Assembly: GCA_025210735.1 (NCBI GenBank)
Contig: JAOARD010000053.1
Span: 50,960 to 114,959, forward strand
Direction of reading: 5' to 3'
Source of the DNA: Bacteroidales bacterium
Lineage (GTDB): Bacteria; Bacteroidota; Bacteroidia; Bacteroidales; UBA6680
DNA: 64,000 nucleotides
Shown here in pieces: positions 25,451 to 35,600 of this stretch; within the stretch, counting starts at the first letter, position 1, and the number at the start of each line of letters is the position of its first letter. Under the pieces are notes generated by a model that searched no databases, was not told the origin of the DNA, and worked only from the letters and a program-made list of their open reading frames with translations. A program made the translations under genes and the position numbers.

Positions 25451-28276
25451 TTAAAGACTCCGGAAACTAACATTAAAGAGTAACTCTGTTGTGAACTGTT
25501 GGTTGTGGTTATTGTATATAAAACGCACACCTGTTGAAACCGGTACTGTTGTGCGGAATACCTGATAGTCAATATTAAGATCAATTGCAGTAGCATCAAG
25601 GTTTTTGTGCGATTTACTATTCCAGATACGTGCATACTCCTCATGTATCTCCATACGCAGGCGTTTAATATATATTGCACCAAGTAAATTTGCATCAGGA
25701 TGCCATAAAGGCAAGGTGTAACTTACCGATGCTCTTGCAAGGTTTGGCACAAATGTATTTGAGGCGTATACCCCCTTTACAACCGACAGAATACTTGATC
25801 TTATATATTTTTTTGTCTCCTGTCTGTACCATCCTCCTCTTAACATAATAGAGTGGTTTAATCCTATTCCGGGCATATAAATACCACCAGATGCGTATGT
25901 AACACTACTAAGCTGATCGGAACTCCATGGTGTAAGGTAACCAATATCAAAAAACTTACCTCGTGTTGGTCTTATATCGGCACTGGCTGTTTTTCTGCTA
26001 TCGGAGTAGTAGAGCCCAAAGTATGTATCAAACATACCAGTTTTTAACTCACCGTTGCTTATGTTACGGTGTTTGTAGTTTGTAAACCGGGTGTTTATAT
26101 ATGGTTGCACAAGTATACTACGGCGTCCGTTTGTAAGGTTAAGTGGTAACGACATATCAAGGCTTACAGACTGTTTTGTTCCGCTAAAAAATATCTTGTC
26201 AGATTCGTACACAACACGTTTGTCTCCATATTTATATGTGAGATCAATTTTAACAGGCCATCCGGTATAGTTAATAGTTGTATATAGTCTGTTTTTTCCC
26301 TCTCTGTAGTAGTAACCACCCTGTATTGTTGTACTGTTAAGTATGTTTTGCGAGTACAAACTTAATCCCGGATATATTGTTGCTTTACCATCCTTTAATC
26401 CTTCAATATCAAGATGTGCAGGAATCCAGCTGTGTACATTAACTGAGTGTACAGGTTTTGTATATGGTTCCGGTTTATACTGACTGTTCTTTTTATCTGA
26501 TATATCAATAGGTTTTTCTGAATCTATAATATCTGCAAAAGGGTAGTTGTAACTTTTTGTTGTAATATCGTTAATCTCAGATATAGCCCTGTCTGCTTTT
26601 TTCGCAATACGGTATCCGTTTGCCGTGTATGTAGAGTAGTATATAGTATCTGTATATACCGATGGTGTACGTACACCATACATGTCTTTTGTAATTATAC
26701 TCTTTGTTCCGGTTTTTGTATCAACAGCAAATATATTCTCGGTTCCGCTATAGTCAGATGTAAAAATAATCTGGTTGTCGTCCCATTTAAGATCAGACAT
26801 ATATGTGTTTGAAGGCTCCTCAATTACCTGCCACTTTTCTGTATTTATATTATATGTAATAATACCTTTTCCGTTGTTGTTTATAAATGTTGCTGCAACA
26901 ATATCGGAGCTGTTATTCCATGTAATGTTCTGAAGGTGTATGTTGTCTGGCGTTTTAACGGATCTGAAAACTCTGCCCAGCCTGGTATCAATAAATATCA
27001 GGTTATACTTACCTTCAGGTGTTCTCTCAAGAGCAGCTATCTGTTTTGCTTGTCTATCAATATCGGCACTAAAGTAACGTTTATAGTGCGATAGTCGTTT
27101 TAGCTTTTTTGTTTTCAGGTTAAACAGAAATATATCGTTATAGTTGTTGTGTATATGTGATGCTCCTGGAATATATCCTGCCCATACAGCAATATCTTTT
27201 GCATACGATATTTTGTCTATTGAGTATTGCGACGGTGTTATAAGTACCTTCTCTTTTCCGTTTTTACCTATCTCTATTATTGATCCCGGTAATCTTTTTG
27301 ACCATCGGTATGCATATAGTGTATTGTTGTATTTATACGGAAATGTATAGTTGGTATAGTAACCATGTTTGCTATTATGTACTATATCAGGTTTGGTCCA
27401 CTCAGTTGTATCAACCTGATTTTTCCAGAATCTGGTAATGTATCTCATTGATGCATCGTAATTATCGCGGACATTTTTACCTGTAGCTTTCTTAAGCTCA
27501 GAGTTTATTGCATTTGGGTTGTATGCATTTCTGCCTACCTGCTTTATTATTACAGGCATTGGGTCTTTGCCATTCTCTGTTTTAGCATTTACATATGTTA
27601 TAATAGGATATCCTATATGATACTGATTAGGAGCCAACCTTGTGTAAGAACCCAGCTTTACAAAATCATATCTCCATACAGAGTCGGTAAGTAGTCGTGT
27701 TCTCAGTATTCTGAAGAACTCCGGAGATCGTCCTCTTCCCGATAGTGAATGTTTTGTTTCTGAAAGAACGGCATCGCCCTCAAATACCCATCCCGGAAAG
27801 TGAGCAGAAACAGCACCAATAAGGTGTTGACCAAATAGTGGATATAGAATTTTTGTGATACCCGATTTTATCTGGTTTATCTGTCCTACATGTCGCAATT
27901 CATGTAGTATAAGTTGGTCTATCCATATCTGTGAATATCCGCGTTGCGGTGGTGCTATGTAGAACTCTGCTTTTTTGGGAGCCCATATCACCATTCCGTT
28001 AGAGCGGGTTGTGTTTGTATGCAGAACAACATCAAACCTGGAACTAAGATTGTTGATGCCTTTGTTTGTTTTCAGGTAGGCGCTGTCTATAACTGCTGAT
28101 AGTTCAAGAGCACACTCTCTGAAGTTCTGATCATAAATTATTCTGAAGTATTCGGTCTTTATCTGTTCCCACTTTATCGAGGCTTTGTTGGTACCGGAGT
28201 TAAAGTACTGAGCATTAATATCAGGCAGAAGATATATGTTTAGTATAACAATAGCAATAAGTAATATCTTCTTCAT
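25451..28276 (-). CDS. Exported zinc metalloprotease-like protein with propeller and C-terminal barrel
   Basis: The 941-residue protein has a signal peptide (1-22). The N-terminal part resembles gluzincin (peptidase MA-like) enzymes: HELRH (125-129) in the HExxH pattern and FEGDAVLSE about 37 residues later, with Glu166 as the probable third zinc ligand. The middle (about 285-590) has TolB-like beta-propeller blades with repeated IYD/FTSDYSGTENIFAVD-type units. The last 300 residues look like an outer-membrane barrel (alternating strands, terminal FNVSFRSL). It is 7 bp downstream of the EFR1-like gene and shares its direction. A copied piece of its 3' end lies at 22332. Function is inferred. 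Confidence 0.75.
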   Translation of the reverse strand: MKKILLIAIVILNIYLLPDINAQYFNSGTNKASIKWEQIKTEYFRIIYDQNFRECALELSAVIDSAYLKTNKGINNLSSRFDVVLHTNTTRSNGMVIWAPKKAEFYIAPPQRGYSQIWIDQLILHELRHVGQINQIKSGITKILYPLFGQHLIGAVSAHFPGWVFEGDAVLSETKHSLSGRGRSPEFFRILRTRLLTDSVWRYDFVKLGSYTRLAPNQYHIGYPIITYVNAKTENGKDPMPVIIKQVGRNAYNPNAINSELKKATGKNVRDNYDASMRYITRFWKNQVDTTEWTKPDIVHNSKHGYYTNYTFPYKYNNTLYAYRWSKRLPGSIIEIGKNGKEKVLITPSQYSIDKISYAKDIAVWAGYIPGASHIHNNYNDIFLFNLKTKKLKRLSHYKRYFSADIDRQAKQIAALERTPEGKYNLIFIDTRLGRVFRSVKTPDNIHLQNITWNNSSDIVAATFINNNGKGIITYNINTEKWQVIEEPSNTYMSDLKWDDNQIIFTSDYSGTENIFAVDTKTGTKSIITKDMYGVRTPSVYTDTIYYSTYTANGYRIAKKADRAISEINDITTKSYNYPFADIIDSEKPIDISDKKNSQYKPEPYTKPVHSVNVHSWIPAHLDIEGLKDGKATIYPGLSLYSQNILNSTTIQGGYYYREGKNRLYTTINYTGWPVKIDLTYKYGDKRVVYESDKIFFSGTKQSVSLDMSLPLNLTNGRRSILVQPYINTRFTNYKHRNISNGELKTGMFDTYFGLYYSDSRKTASADIRPTRGKFFDIGYLTPWSSDQLSSVTYASGGIYMPGIGLNHSIMLRGGWYRQETKKYIRSSILSVVKGVYASNTFVPNLARASVSYTLPLWHPDANLLGAIYIKRLRMEIHEEYARIWNSKSHKNLDATAIDLNIDYQVFRTTVPVSTGVRFIYNNHNQQFTTELLFNVSFRSL

Positions 28277-28283
28277 AAGATAA

Positions 28284-29330
28284 TTAACTTTTAAATCGGT
28301 TTATATTAACACCGGTATGTTTGTATTTTTTAAATAGGCGCGTAAATGTAGTAAAACTAAATAACTTATTGATAAAATGAACTCTGTTAATTAGATGAAA
28401 AATGTAGTATGCAATTACTATACTTGGGAACGCGAGCAGAATTGTTAACCATACTATCCACCACTCATTTATAAGATGTTGTGGGATTATATTATTTACA
28501 ACAATAGCAGGCAAACCGGATGCTCCTGCAATCATAAATAGTATTATAGCCCATGAGTGTCCTACCTCAATGGCTTTGTGCGGGCAGTAACCAATGCATC
28601 GCATACAGCTTTCGCATCGTAGCTTCCAGTAGGGTTTTGGTGCTTTTTTGCCAATCATTTTTATTGCATTTGTCATACAGTATTCAGCACATAATCCGCA
28701 CGATGTACATTTGTATGATGCAAAGAATAGTTTAGCAAGGAAGAACCTGAAGAATATTATATACATAAAGGATATCTGAAGTAGTATAATACCGGGTATA
28801 AGATCGTATATGTTATTGGGATTGAATATGTGAGTAGAGTTGTTAGCTATTTTCTCAGCCAGTATATCAGTTCGTTTTTTTGCTCTTTGGTATATCTCTC
28901 TGCATGTTTTGTTTGATAGTGCAGGGTGTATAGCCATCCAGTTAGATGGCATATCAACAGCTCCCCATATCTTTGGTCTGTATCCTCTTATAAGAAGCAG
29001 CAGTGCAACTATAAGATTTGCCGAGCCACCAAGTCCGGGCGTATACACCTTGCCTATTCGTGCTCCTGCACGGGTACATATTGTAAATGCAGGTCTCCAA
29101 TTCCCGAATTTTAGTGTAGCAACAAATTTAATTACCAGCCACGGTGCTGTAAAACCGTGTGTTGGAAATACAATGCCAACACTGCCTCTATTTATATCTT
29201 TTATGTTTGTTCTGTTCTCTATATTATATATACCGGTAGGTATATGTTTGCTGTTTAGGTTATTTGCAATGTTGTTTGCAACAGTTAAGGAGTTGCCAGT
29301 GCCCGACATAAAGAAGATATTGTATCTCAT
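28284..29330 (-). CDS. EFR1-type protein: flavodoxin-like domain plus 2x[4Fe-4S] ferredoxin
   Basis: The 348-residue protein has an N-terminal flavodoxin-like fold with FMSGTGNSLTVANNIANNL (flavin phosphate loop), followed by two iron-sulfur motifs, CTSCGLCAEYC and CESCMRCIGYC, around residues 210-255, as in EFR1-family ferredoxins. Hydrophobic stretches near residues 185-205 and 265-315 suggest membrane attachment. The likely role is electron transfer; the partner is unknown. ATG 29330 places the flavodoxin motif at the N-terminus; an ATG 21 bp upstream is less likely. It is divergent from the GT117-type gene and probably cotranscribed with the metalloprotease-like gene. Confidence 0.85.
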   Translation of the reverse strand: MRYNIFFMSGTGNSLTVANNIANNLNSKHIPTGIYNIENRTNIKDINRGSVGIVFPTHGFTAPWLVIKFVATLKFGNWRPAFTICTRAGARIGKVYTPGLGGSANLIVALLLLIRGYRPKIWGAVDMPSNWMAIHPALSNKTCREIYQRAKKRTDILAEKIANNSTHIFNPNNIYDLIPGIILLQISFMYIIFFRFFLAKLFFASYKCTSCGLCAEYCMTNAIKMIGKKAPKPYWKLRCESCMRCIGYCPHKAIEVGHSWAIILFMIAGASGLPAIVVNNIIPQHLINEWWIVWLTILLAFPSIVIAYYIFHLINRVHFINKLFSFTTFTRLFKKYKHTGVNINRFKS

Positions 29331-29424
29331 AGTGTGGTAGTTTTGTTGCATTGTTGTTTTAAAACTACTAAAAAATAGTAAATTCGTTTTTTATTTATAA
29401 CGCTAAATATCAAAACATATAATA

Positions 29425-32400
29425 ATGAATCAGTACAAACGGATTAATATCATAGGCGGATGGGTTGTATTTGCAATATCGCTTGTGGTATATCTATTAA
29501 CTATTGAACCTACAGTTAGTTTGTGGGATTGTGGAGAGTTTCTTGCATCGTCGGTTAAACTTGAGGTAGGTCACCCACCCGGAGCACCCCTGTTTATGAT
29601 GTTGGGTAGATTTTTCTCTCTTTTCGGATTTGATGCCTCTAACTCAGCAATGATGATGAATGCCATGTCGGCAATGGCAAGTGCTTTTACAATACTGTTT
29701 CTGTTCTGGACAATTACTCACCTTGCACAGAAGTTCTTTAACAAAAGTGGTGAGATTACTACAGGTAAAATAGCAGCTGTTATTGGTTCTGGTGTTGTTG
29801 GAGCATTGGCATATACATTCTCAGATACATTCTGGTTTTCGGCTGTTGAGGCAGAGGTGTATGCATTCAGTTCGTTCTTTACAGCAATTGTTTTCTGGGC
29901 AATATTAAAGTGGGAGAATGAGGCCGATAAACTACATGCAAACAGATGGATAATTCTTATAGCATATCTTATGGGATTATCAATAGGTGTTCACCTGCTT
30001 AACCTGCTTGCTATCCCTGCAATTGTACTGGTTTACTATTTCAGAAAATATGAGGCAACACGTAATGGTGTTCTGCTTGCATTGCTTACCGGGGTAATTA
30101 TTCTGGGTTTTGTAATGTACGGTATTATACCCGGACTACCTTTTGTAAGCGGACTTTTTGAGCTAATGTTTGTTAATGGTTTTGGTTTACCATATCATTC
30201 AGGAGTATTGTTCTTTTTAGCATTGGTTATAGCAGGTATTGTTTGGGCATTACGATATACATACCGAAAGCAGAAGGTGATAATGAATACAATTGTGTTG
30301 TCAGTAACAATGATATTGATTGGTTACAGCACATTTGCAATTATTGTTATCAGATCATCGGCAAATACGCCAATGAACGAGAATGCACCGGATAATGTAT
30401 TTGCTCTTACAAACTATCTTAACAGGGAGCAATATGGTTCAAGGCCGTTGTTCGTAGGACAGGATTATAGTTCGCCTGTGGTTAATATTAAAGAGAATCA
30501 GACATATGTAAAACAGAAAGGTAAGTATGTTAAGTCATATCTTGGTACTGAGTATGTATTCCATAAAGATTACCTTTCGTTATTTCCACGTATGTGGTCC
30601 GATAATGGATCGCATAAAAAGGAGTATATAAAGTGGGCTAAGGTTAAAGGTAAGCGCAGAATATACCGTATGCCAAATGGCGAGAAGAGGGTTATTATAC
30701 AACCTACCTTTGGCGAAAACCTGAGGTATATGTTCAGTTATCAGTTTTGGCATATGTACGGACGCTACTTTATGTGGAACTTCGCTGGACGTCAGAACGA
30801 TATTCAGAGTCATGGTGAGATTATAAACGGAAACTGGATTAGTGGTATTGGTTTTATTGATGAGTGGCGTCTTGGTCCTCAGGATAACCTGCCGGAAGAG
30901 TATGCAAATAATACAGCCCGTAATAAGTACTATTTCCTACCTCTTATTCTGGGGCTTCTGGGTATGATATTCCATTTCCTTAAAGATAAAAAGAATTTCT
31001 GGGTTGTTGCAATGGTGTTTTTTATGACGGGTATTGCAATTGTGCTGTACCTTAATCAGTATCCGTTGCAACCGCGTGAGCGTGATTATGCCTATGCCGG
31101 TTCGTTCTATGCGTTTGCCATCTGGATAGGATTAGGGGTAATTGGTATTATAGAGGCAGTTAAGAGTGGTAAACGACTACCAAAAGCAGTAGCAGTGTCT
31201 GCTGTTTGTCTGGTATTTGTACCCGGAATTATGGCGGTTGAAAACTGGGACGATCATGACAGATCGGGACGTTATTCGGCACTTGATTTTGCTAAGAACT
31301 ATCTTAATACTTGTGAGCCAAATGCTCTGATATTTACAAATGGCGATAATGATACATTCCCTCTTTGGTATGCACAGGAGGTAGAGGGTATAAGAACAGA
31401 TGTTCGTGTTGTGAATATGAGTTTGCTTAATATGGACTGGTATATAGATCAGATGAAGAATAAGGTTTATGAATCGGATCCGTTGCCAATATCAATGACT
31501 CATGACCAGTATATTCAGGGAATGAGAGACAGGGTTATTGTATATGATAAGTTAGAGGAGTATCAGAATATAAGCGATGTTGTTGCTTTTATTGCCAGCG
31601 ATAATCCAAGAACATTTGTAGGAGATCCGGGCGAAGAGGAGAGTTTTATACCTGCAAAGAATATATCTATTCCGGTTGATGTTGATAAGGTTATTAAGAA
31701 CGGAACGGTAAAACCGGAGTTGAGAGACTCTGTTGTTAACGAGATAAGATTTACTATTAAGGATAATGTGATATCTAAAGCACAGATGATAATTCTTGAT
31801 ATACTTGCTAACAATAATTGGGAACGACCTGTATACTTTGTATCTAATGCCGGTGATAGCAATATTGGTCTTTCAGACTTCCTGCAACTTGATGGTGTTG
31901 CATGGCGTCTGGTACCAATAAAAACTACAACCAAAGATTATACAAATGTTGGACGTATTGACCCGGATATACTGTATAATAATCTGGTGAAGAAGTTTGA
32001 GTATGGAAGGTTAAATGAGGACGATGTTCTATGTGACTACTATAATATAAGAACTCTTTCGGTATTACGTTTGAGAAATAAGTTTGCACGTTTGGCAAAT
32101 GAGTTTACAAAACGTGGCGACAGAGATAAAGCCATAGAGGTTCTTGAGCATGCAGAGAAAATTATGCCTTCAAATAAGATTCCTTTAGGACTGTTTGTTG
32201 CTCCTATGGTAGATGCTTATTATAAAGCAGGCAGAAGAGATAAGGCAGAAGAGCTTGCAAAAGAGGCAATATTTAGTGCAAAATCTAAACTTGATTATTT
32301 CCAACGAATAGTAGATAATCGTGGCAAAGAAGATTTTGGATATGAAGTGCAGATATGTATGACAATACTACAGGATATGCTTCAGGTAGGAGAGGAGAAT

Positions 32401-32466
32401 CAATCTGACTTTTATCTAAAAACAATGGATGACTTTACTGATTACTATGATTTCTTTTACAGATAG
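29425..32466 (+). CDS. DUF2723 / GT117-type polytopic glycosyltransferase-like protein
   Basis: The 1013-residue protein begins with multiple TM helices (about 12 in the first 600 residues) and the typical early motif LTIEPTVSLWDCGEFLASSVKLEVGHPPGAP, in which Asp-Cys-Gly-Glu follows the first TM. This marks the bacteroidete DUF2723 family, related to protein O-mannosyltransferases and classified as GT117. Later parts contain FTNGDNDTFPLWYAQEVEG, and the C-terminal 150 residues are helical and TPR-like. It probably transfers sugar from a lipid carrier at the periplasmic face. It stands alone and ends in a terminator. Confidence 0.88.
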   Translation: MNQYKRINIIGGWVVFAISLVVYLLTIEPTVSLWDCGEFLASSVKLEVGHPPGAPLFMMLGRFFSLFGFDASNSAMMMNAMSAMASAFTILFLFWTITHLAQKFFNKSGEITTGKIAAVIGSGVVGALAYTFSDTFWFSAVEAEVYAFSSFFTAIVFWAILKWENEADKLHANRWIILIAYLMGLSIGVHLLNLLAIPAIVLVYYFRKYEATRNGVLLALLTGVIILGFVMYGIIPGLPFVSGLFELMFVNGFGLPYHSGVLFFLALVIAGIVWALRYTYRKQKVIMNTIVLSVTMILIGYSTFAIIVIRSSANTPMNENAPDNVFALTNYLNREQYGSRPLFVGQDYSSPVVNIKENQTYVKQKGKYVKSYLGTEYVFHKDYLSLFPRMWSDNGSHKKEYIKWAKVKGKRRIYRMPNGEKRVIIQPTFGENLRYMFSYQFWHMYGRYFMWNFAGRQNDIQSHGEIINGNWISGIGFIDEWRLGPQDNLPEEYANNTARNKYYFLPLILGLLGMIFHFLKDKKNFWVVAMVFFMTGIAIVLYLNQYPLQPRERDYAYAGSFYAFAIWIGLGVIGIIEAVKSGKRLPKAVAVSAVCLVFVPGIMAVENWDDHDRSGRYSALDFAKNYLNTCEPNALIFTNGDNDTFPLWYAQEVEGIRTDVRVVNMSLLNMDWYIDQMKNKVYESDPLPISMTHDQYIQGMRDRVIVYDKLEEYQNISDVVAFIASDNPRTFVGDPGEEESFIPAKNISIPVDVDKVIKNGTVKPELRDSVVNEIRFTIKDNVISKAQMIILDILANNNWERPVYFVSNAGDSNIGLSDFLQLDGVAWRLVPIKTTTKDYTNVGRIDPDILYNNLVKKFEYGRLNEDDVLCDYYNIRTLSVLRLRNKFARLANEFTKRGDRDKAIEVLEHAEKIMPSNKIPLGLFVAPMVDAYYKAGRRDKAEELAKEAIFSAKSKLDYFQRIVDNRGKEDFGYEVQICMTILQDMLQVGEENQSDFYLKTMDDFTDYYDFFYR

Positions 32467-32491
32467 ATTATAGTTTAATGATATTTGAAAA

Positions 32492-32518
32492 GGCGCTGAG
32501 TAATCAGTGCCTTTTTTT
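32492..32518 (+). terminator. Intrinsic terminator after the GT117-type gene
   Basis: GGCGCTGA and TCAGTGCC form an 8-bp stem (one G-T pair) with a GTAA loop region, followed by seven Ts. It excludes a long N-terminal extension for the next gene. Confidence 0.85.
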
Positions 32519-32636
32519 GTTTCTGTTGTTGATAGTGCATTGTGTTTTAAATGTTTATGTAGGATGTGTTTGTGTTTTTTTGTATATTAATAATACAGAT
32601 GTTATGCATCTTGTGTTTTACAATAAACTCAGAACT

Positions 32637-35600
32637 ATGAAAAAACTTATACTTATCATTTCAGGAATACTTACACTATCTCTATTATCAGCTCAGAATT
32701 TTACCCCGTTACAAGAGTTGTTGCCAAAAGGTAATGAGGTATATACCAATATTAAATTTGGCGCATCTGTGGCCGTTTATGGTAACTATGCGGTAGTTGG
32801 AGCCGAGGGGTATAATAACAACAGAGGACGTGTATATATTTATAAATATAGTAACGCAGAGTGGAGGCTTTTATCAACGTTAAAATCTCCTGACGACAGG
32901 AAGAATGGATATTTTGGACACTATGTTGATATTAATAACAACTTTATTGCAGTATCGGCACTTGATAGAAATGGTGTTGGAACTGTTTTTTTGTTTGAGA
33001 GAGAAGGTACTGAATGGAGTACTATGCCAGTTAAGGTAATAACCCTTAATAGCGTAACAGGTTATTCACATCTGGGCGATGTATTGTGTTTAAGTAATAA
33101 TGATCTGGTAATATCATCTGTTAAGAGTGCAACCACATCAAAGAGTATATTTATATATAGTTTCAATGGATTAGTATGGAGTAGTAATCCTGCGATAAAA
33201 GATACTGATATAGATGCATCTTTAAATAGAGGAGAAGGAGATTATGTTGCTGTTAACAGTACAGAGATATTTGTTGGGGGTAAGGATAAAGTAGTAGTGT
33301 ATAAGGCAGAGAACACCTGGACAAACACGTCAAAAACAGAGATTGTAAACCCTGATATCAGACCCGATTCTGAGTTTGGGAATGCGATAGCAGTTTATAA
33401 TAATACATTGGTTGTTGGCGATATGACCAAAGATACCGATGGTGTTATTGACTTAGGGGTTGTTTATCTCTATACAAAAGATAGTGATGTTTGGAGTGCA
33501 GAACCTGTTTTATTAAAACCAGAGGTTACCGATGGAGATAATCTTAGATTTGGAAAAACTGTTACAGTTTCAGAAAACATAGTTGTTGTGGGAGCAGCAA
33601 ATTCTGGCGGATTAGCAAATAATAAAGGTTCGTTGTTTATTTTTTATAAGGAGAGTGGTTCAGAGTGGACTGGTAAAACACAAGATCAGGTAATTGTTTC
33701 AGATGAAGAGAATAATGTATCGCAGTTTGGTTGGAGTGTTGATCTTTTTGGAGACAAACTTATTTCCGGAGCTCCTGATATTAATAATACCAATAACTCA
33801 TACATCAGGTTCCACTATAACATAGGTGTAAACTTTATTGAGTTGCCGGGAGATGATCTTGAGGCTAAACCATATTATTATAGCAATAACTCAGCATTTG
33901 GATATTGTCTGGATACACAAGGCGATTATGTAGCTGTTGGAAGGCGAACAGATATTGAATCAGAGATGTATCCATCGGTAGATATATTTAAAGAAGATAA
34001 CCATAAATTCAATTATAAGGCGACATTGATTTGTAAGGTAATAGGTATATCAGATAAGATGTTTGATATATGTTATGAAGAAAATCTTGTGGTACTTTCG
34101 GCAGGGGCAAACGTGTATATTTTTAATAAAGATGCAGAGGAGTGGAGTAGTACCAATGTCAATACTGTATTGGCAAAACCGTCAGGAGCAACAGACCTGT
34201 TTGGTTATAAAATGGCATTTAATGATAATATACTGGTTGTTTCTGATCCGGAATATAATAACAACAGGGGAGCACTGTTTCTTTATAATACAACCATTCA
34301 GGATTGGTATAATAGTCAGCCATACGCTGTTTTAGAACCATCAGGTACAGATCCTGTAAAGTTAGGAAGTTCTGTTAGCTTTGCTGACGGGTTAATTGTA
34401 ACGGGAGCAGTTGATGCAGTTAATAATGGAGTAAAAACAGGAGCTGTTTATCTTTATAATAGCAACGATGGTAACTGGTCTGCATCAGAAGAGAACGGTG
34501 TATTATATATTCCGGATGCAGATGAGGGAGATCAGTTTGGATATTCTGTTTTATGTTATGATGATATTATTGCTGTAGGTAGTATTAAACATAATAGCAA
34601 TAAAGGTGCGGTTGTTATGTTTAAAGAGAATGTTGGTAGCAGTAATCAGTATACAAAAGTGGCAAAACTGGAATATACTCAATCGGAGCCTGAAATGCAG
34701 TTTGGTAGCTCTGTAGTAATCAACAGGGATATTGTAGCCGTTGCTTGCAGGGGAAATAACACAGTGCCTTCGGCGGTATTGTTTAAGAGAGATGGTGATA
34801 ATTGGAATGGAGACAATTCAGAGTGGCAAACAGTGAACAGATATAATGGATCTGCATTAACTGACTATACAAGCACTGTTGCATTTTATGATAATATATT
34901 GTTAACTGGAAATCCTTATGGCGATTTTTATGGCGACTATTGCGGTGTTGTAAATAGTTATGCTCAGTTTCTGAATGTTGGAGCAACAGTGGTTAGTGGT
35001 TCCGGATTTATACAACCCATAACAGATAAAGTTATCTACGGAGGTAGTATTACATTTGAGATAGCTCCTGATCCGGGAATGAGTATTAATGAGGTTCGTT
35101 ATAATAATAATTTGGTCAGCGTAGAATATAATCAGCAATCGGATACATATACATATTTAGTAGAGAATATTGATGCTGACGTAGAATTGGAAGTATCATT
35201 TATTGCCGGACATACCTTAAATGTTAAAATGTCGGGTAGCGGAGCTGTTAATGAGGAGAGGGTTGTAATAAATGATGGAGGGTCACATACATTTATATTT
35301 ACACCTGCGGATTATTACTATATAGGTAAATCGGAGTTTAACGGTGAATCTGTTGAATTAACAGAGAATGGTGATAATTATGAATATAGTGTTCACAATG
35401 TCAGAACAGATGGTTTTTTTGAGATAGTATTTTCGCAGGTGATGTTTAATGTAAATATAACAGAGAGTGTTCTGGGCGATATCAGTGTCGAAAACGGTGA
35501 TGTGACTATAGGTGTTGATGATAAAAAAGAGTTAATAATTACCCCTAAACAAGGGTATGATCTGGCAAAGATATTTGTTAATGAAGAAGAGGTTACCGGT

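Noticed and set aside
32478..32636. N-terminal extension of the FG-GAP protein from 32478
   Set aside because: It would begin just ahead of and translate through the terminator at 32492-32518 and put the signal peptide at residue 54; ATG 32637 gives a normal signal peptide.
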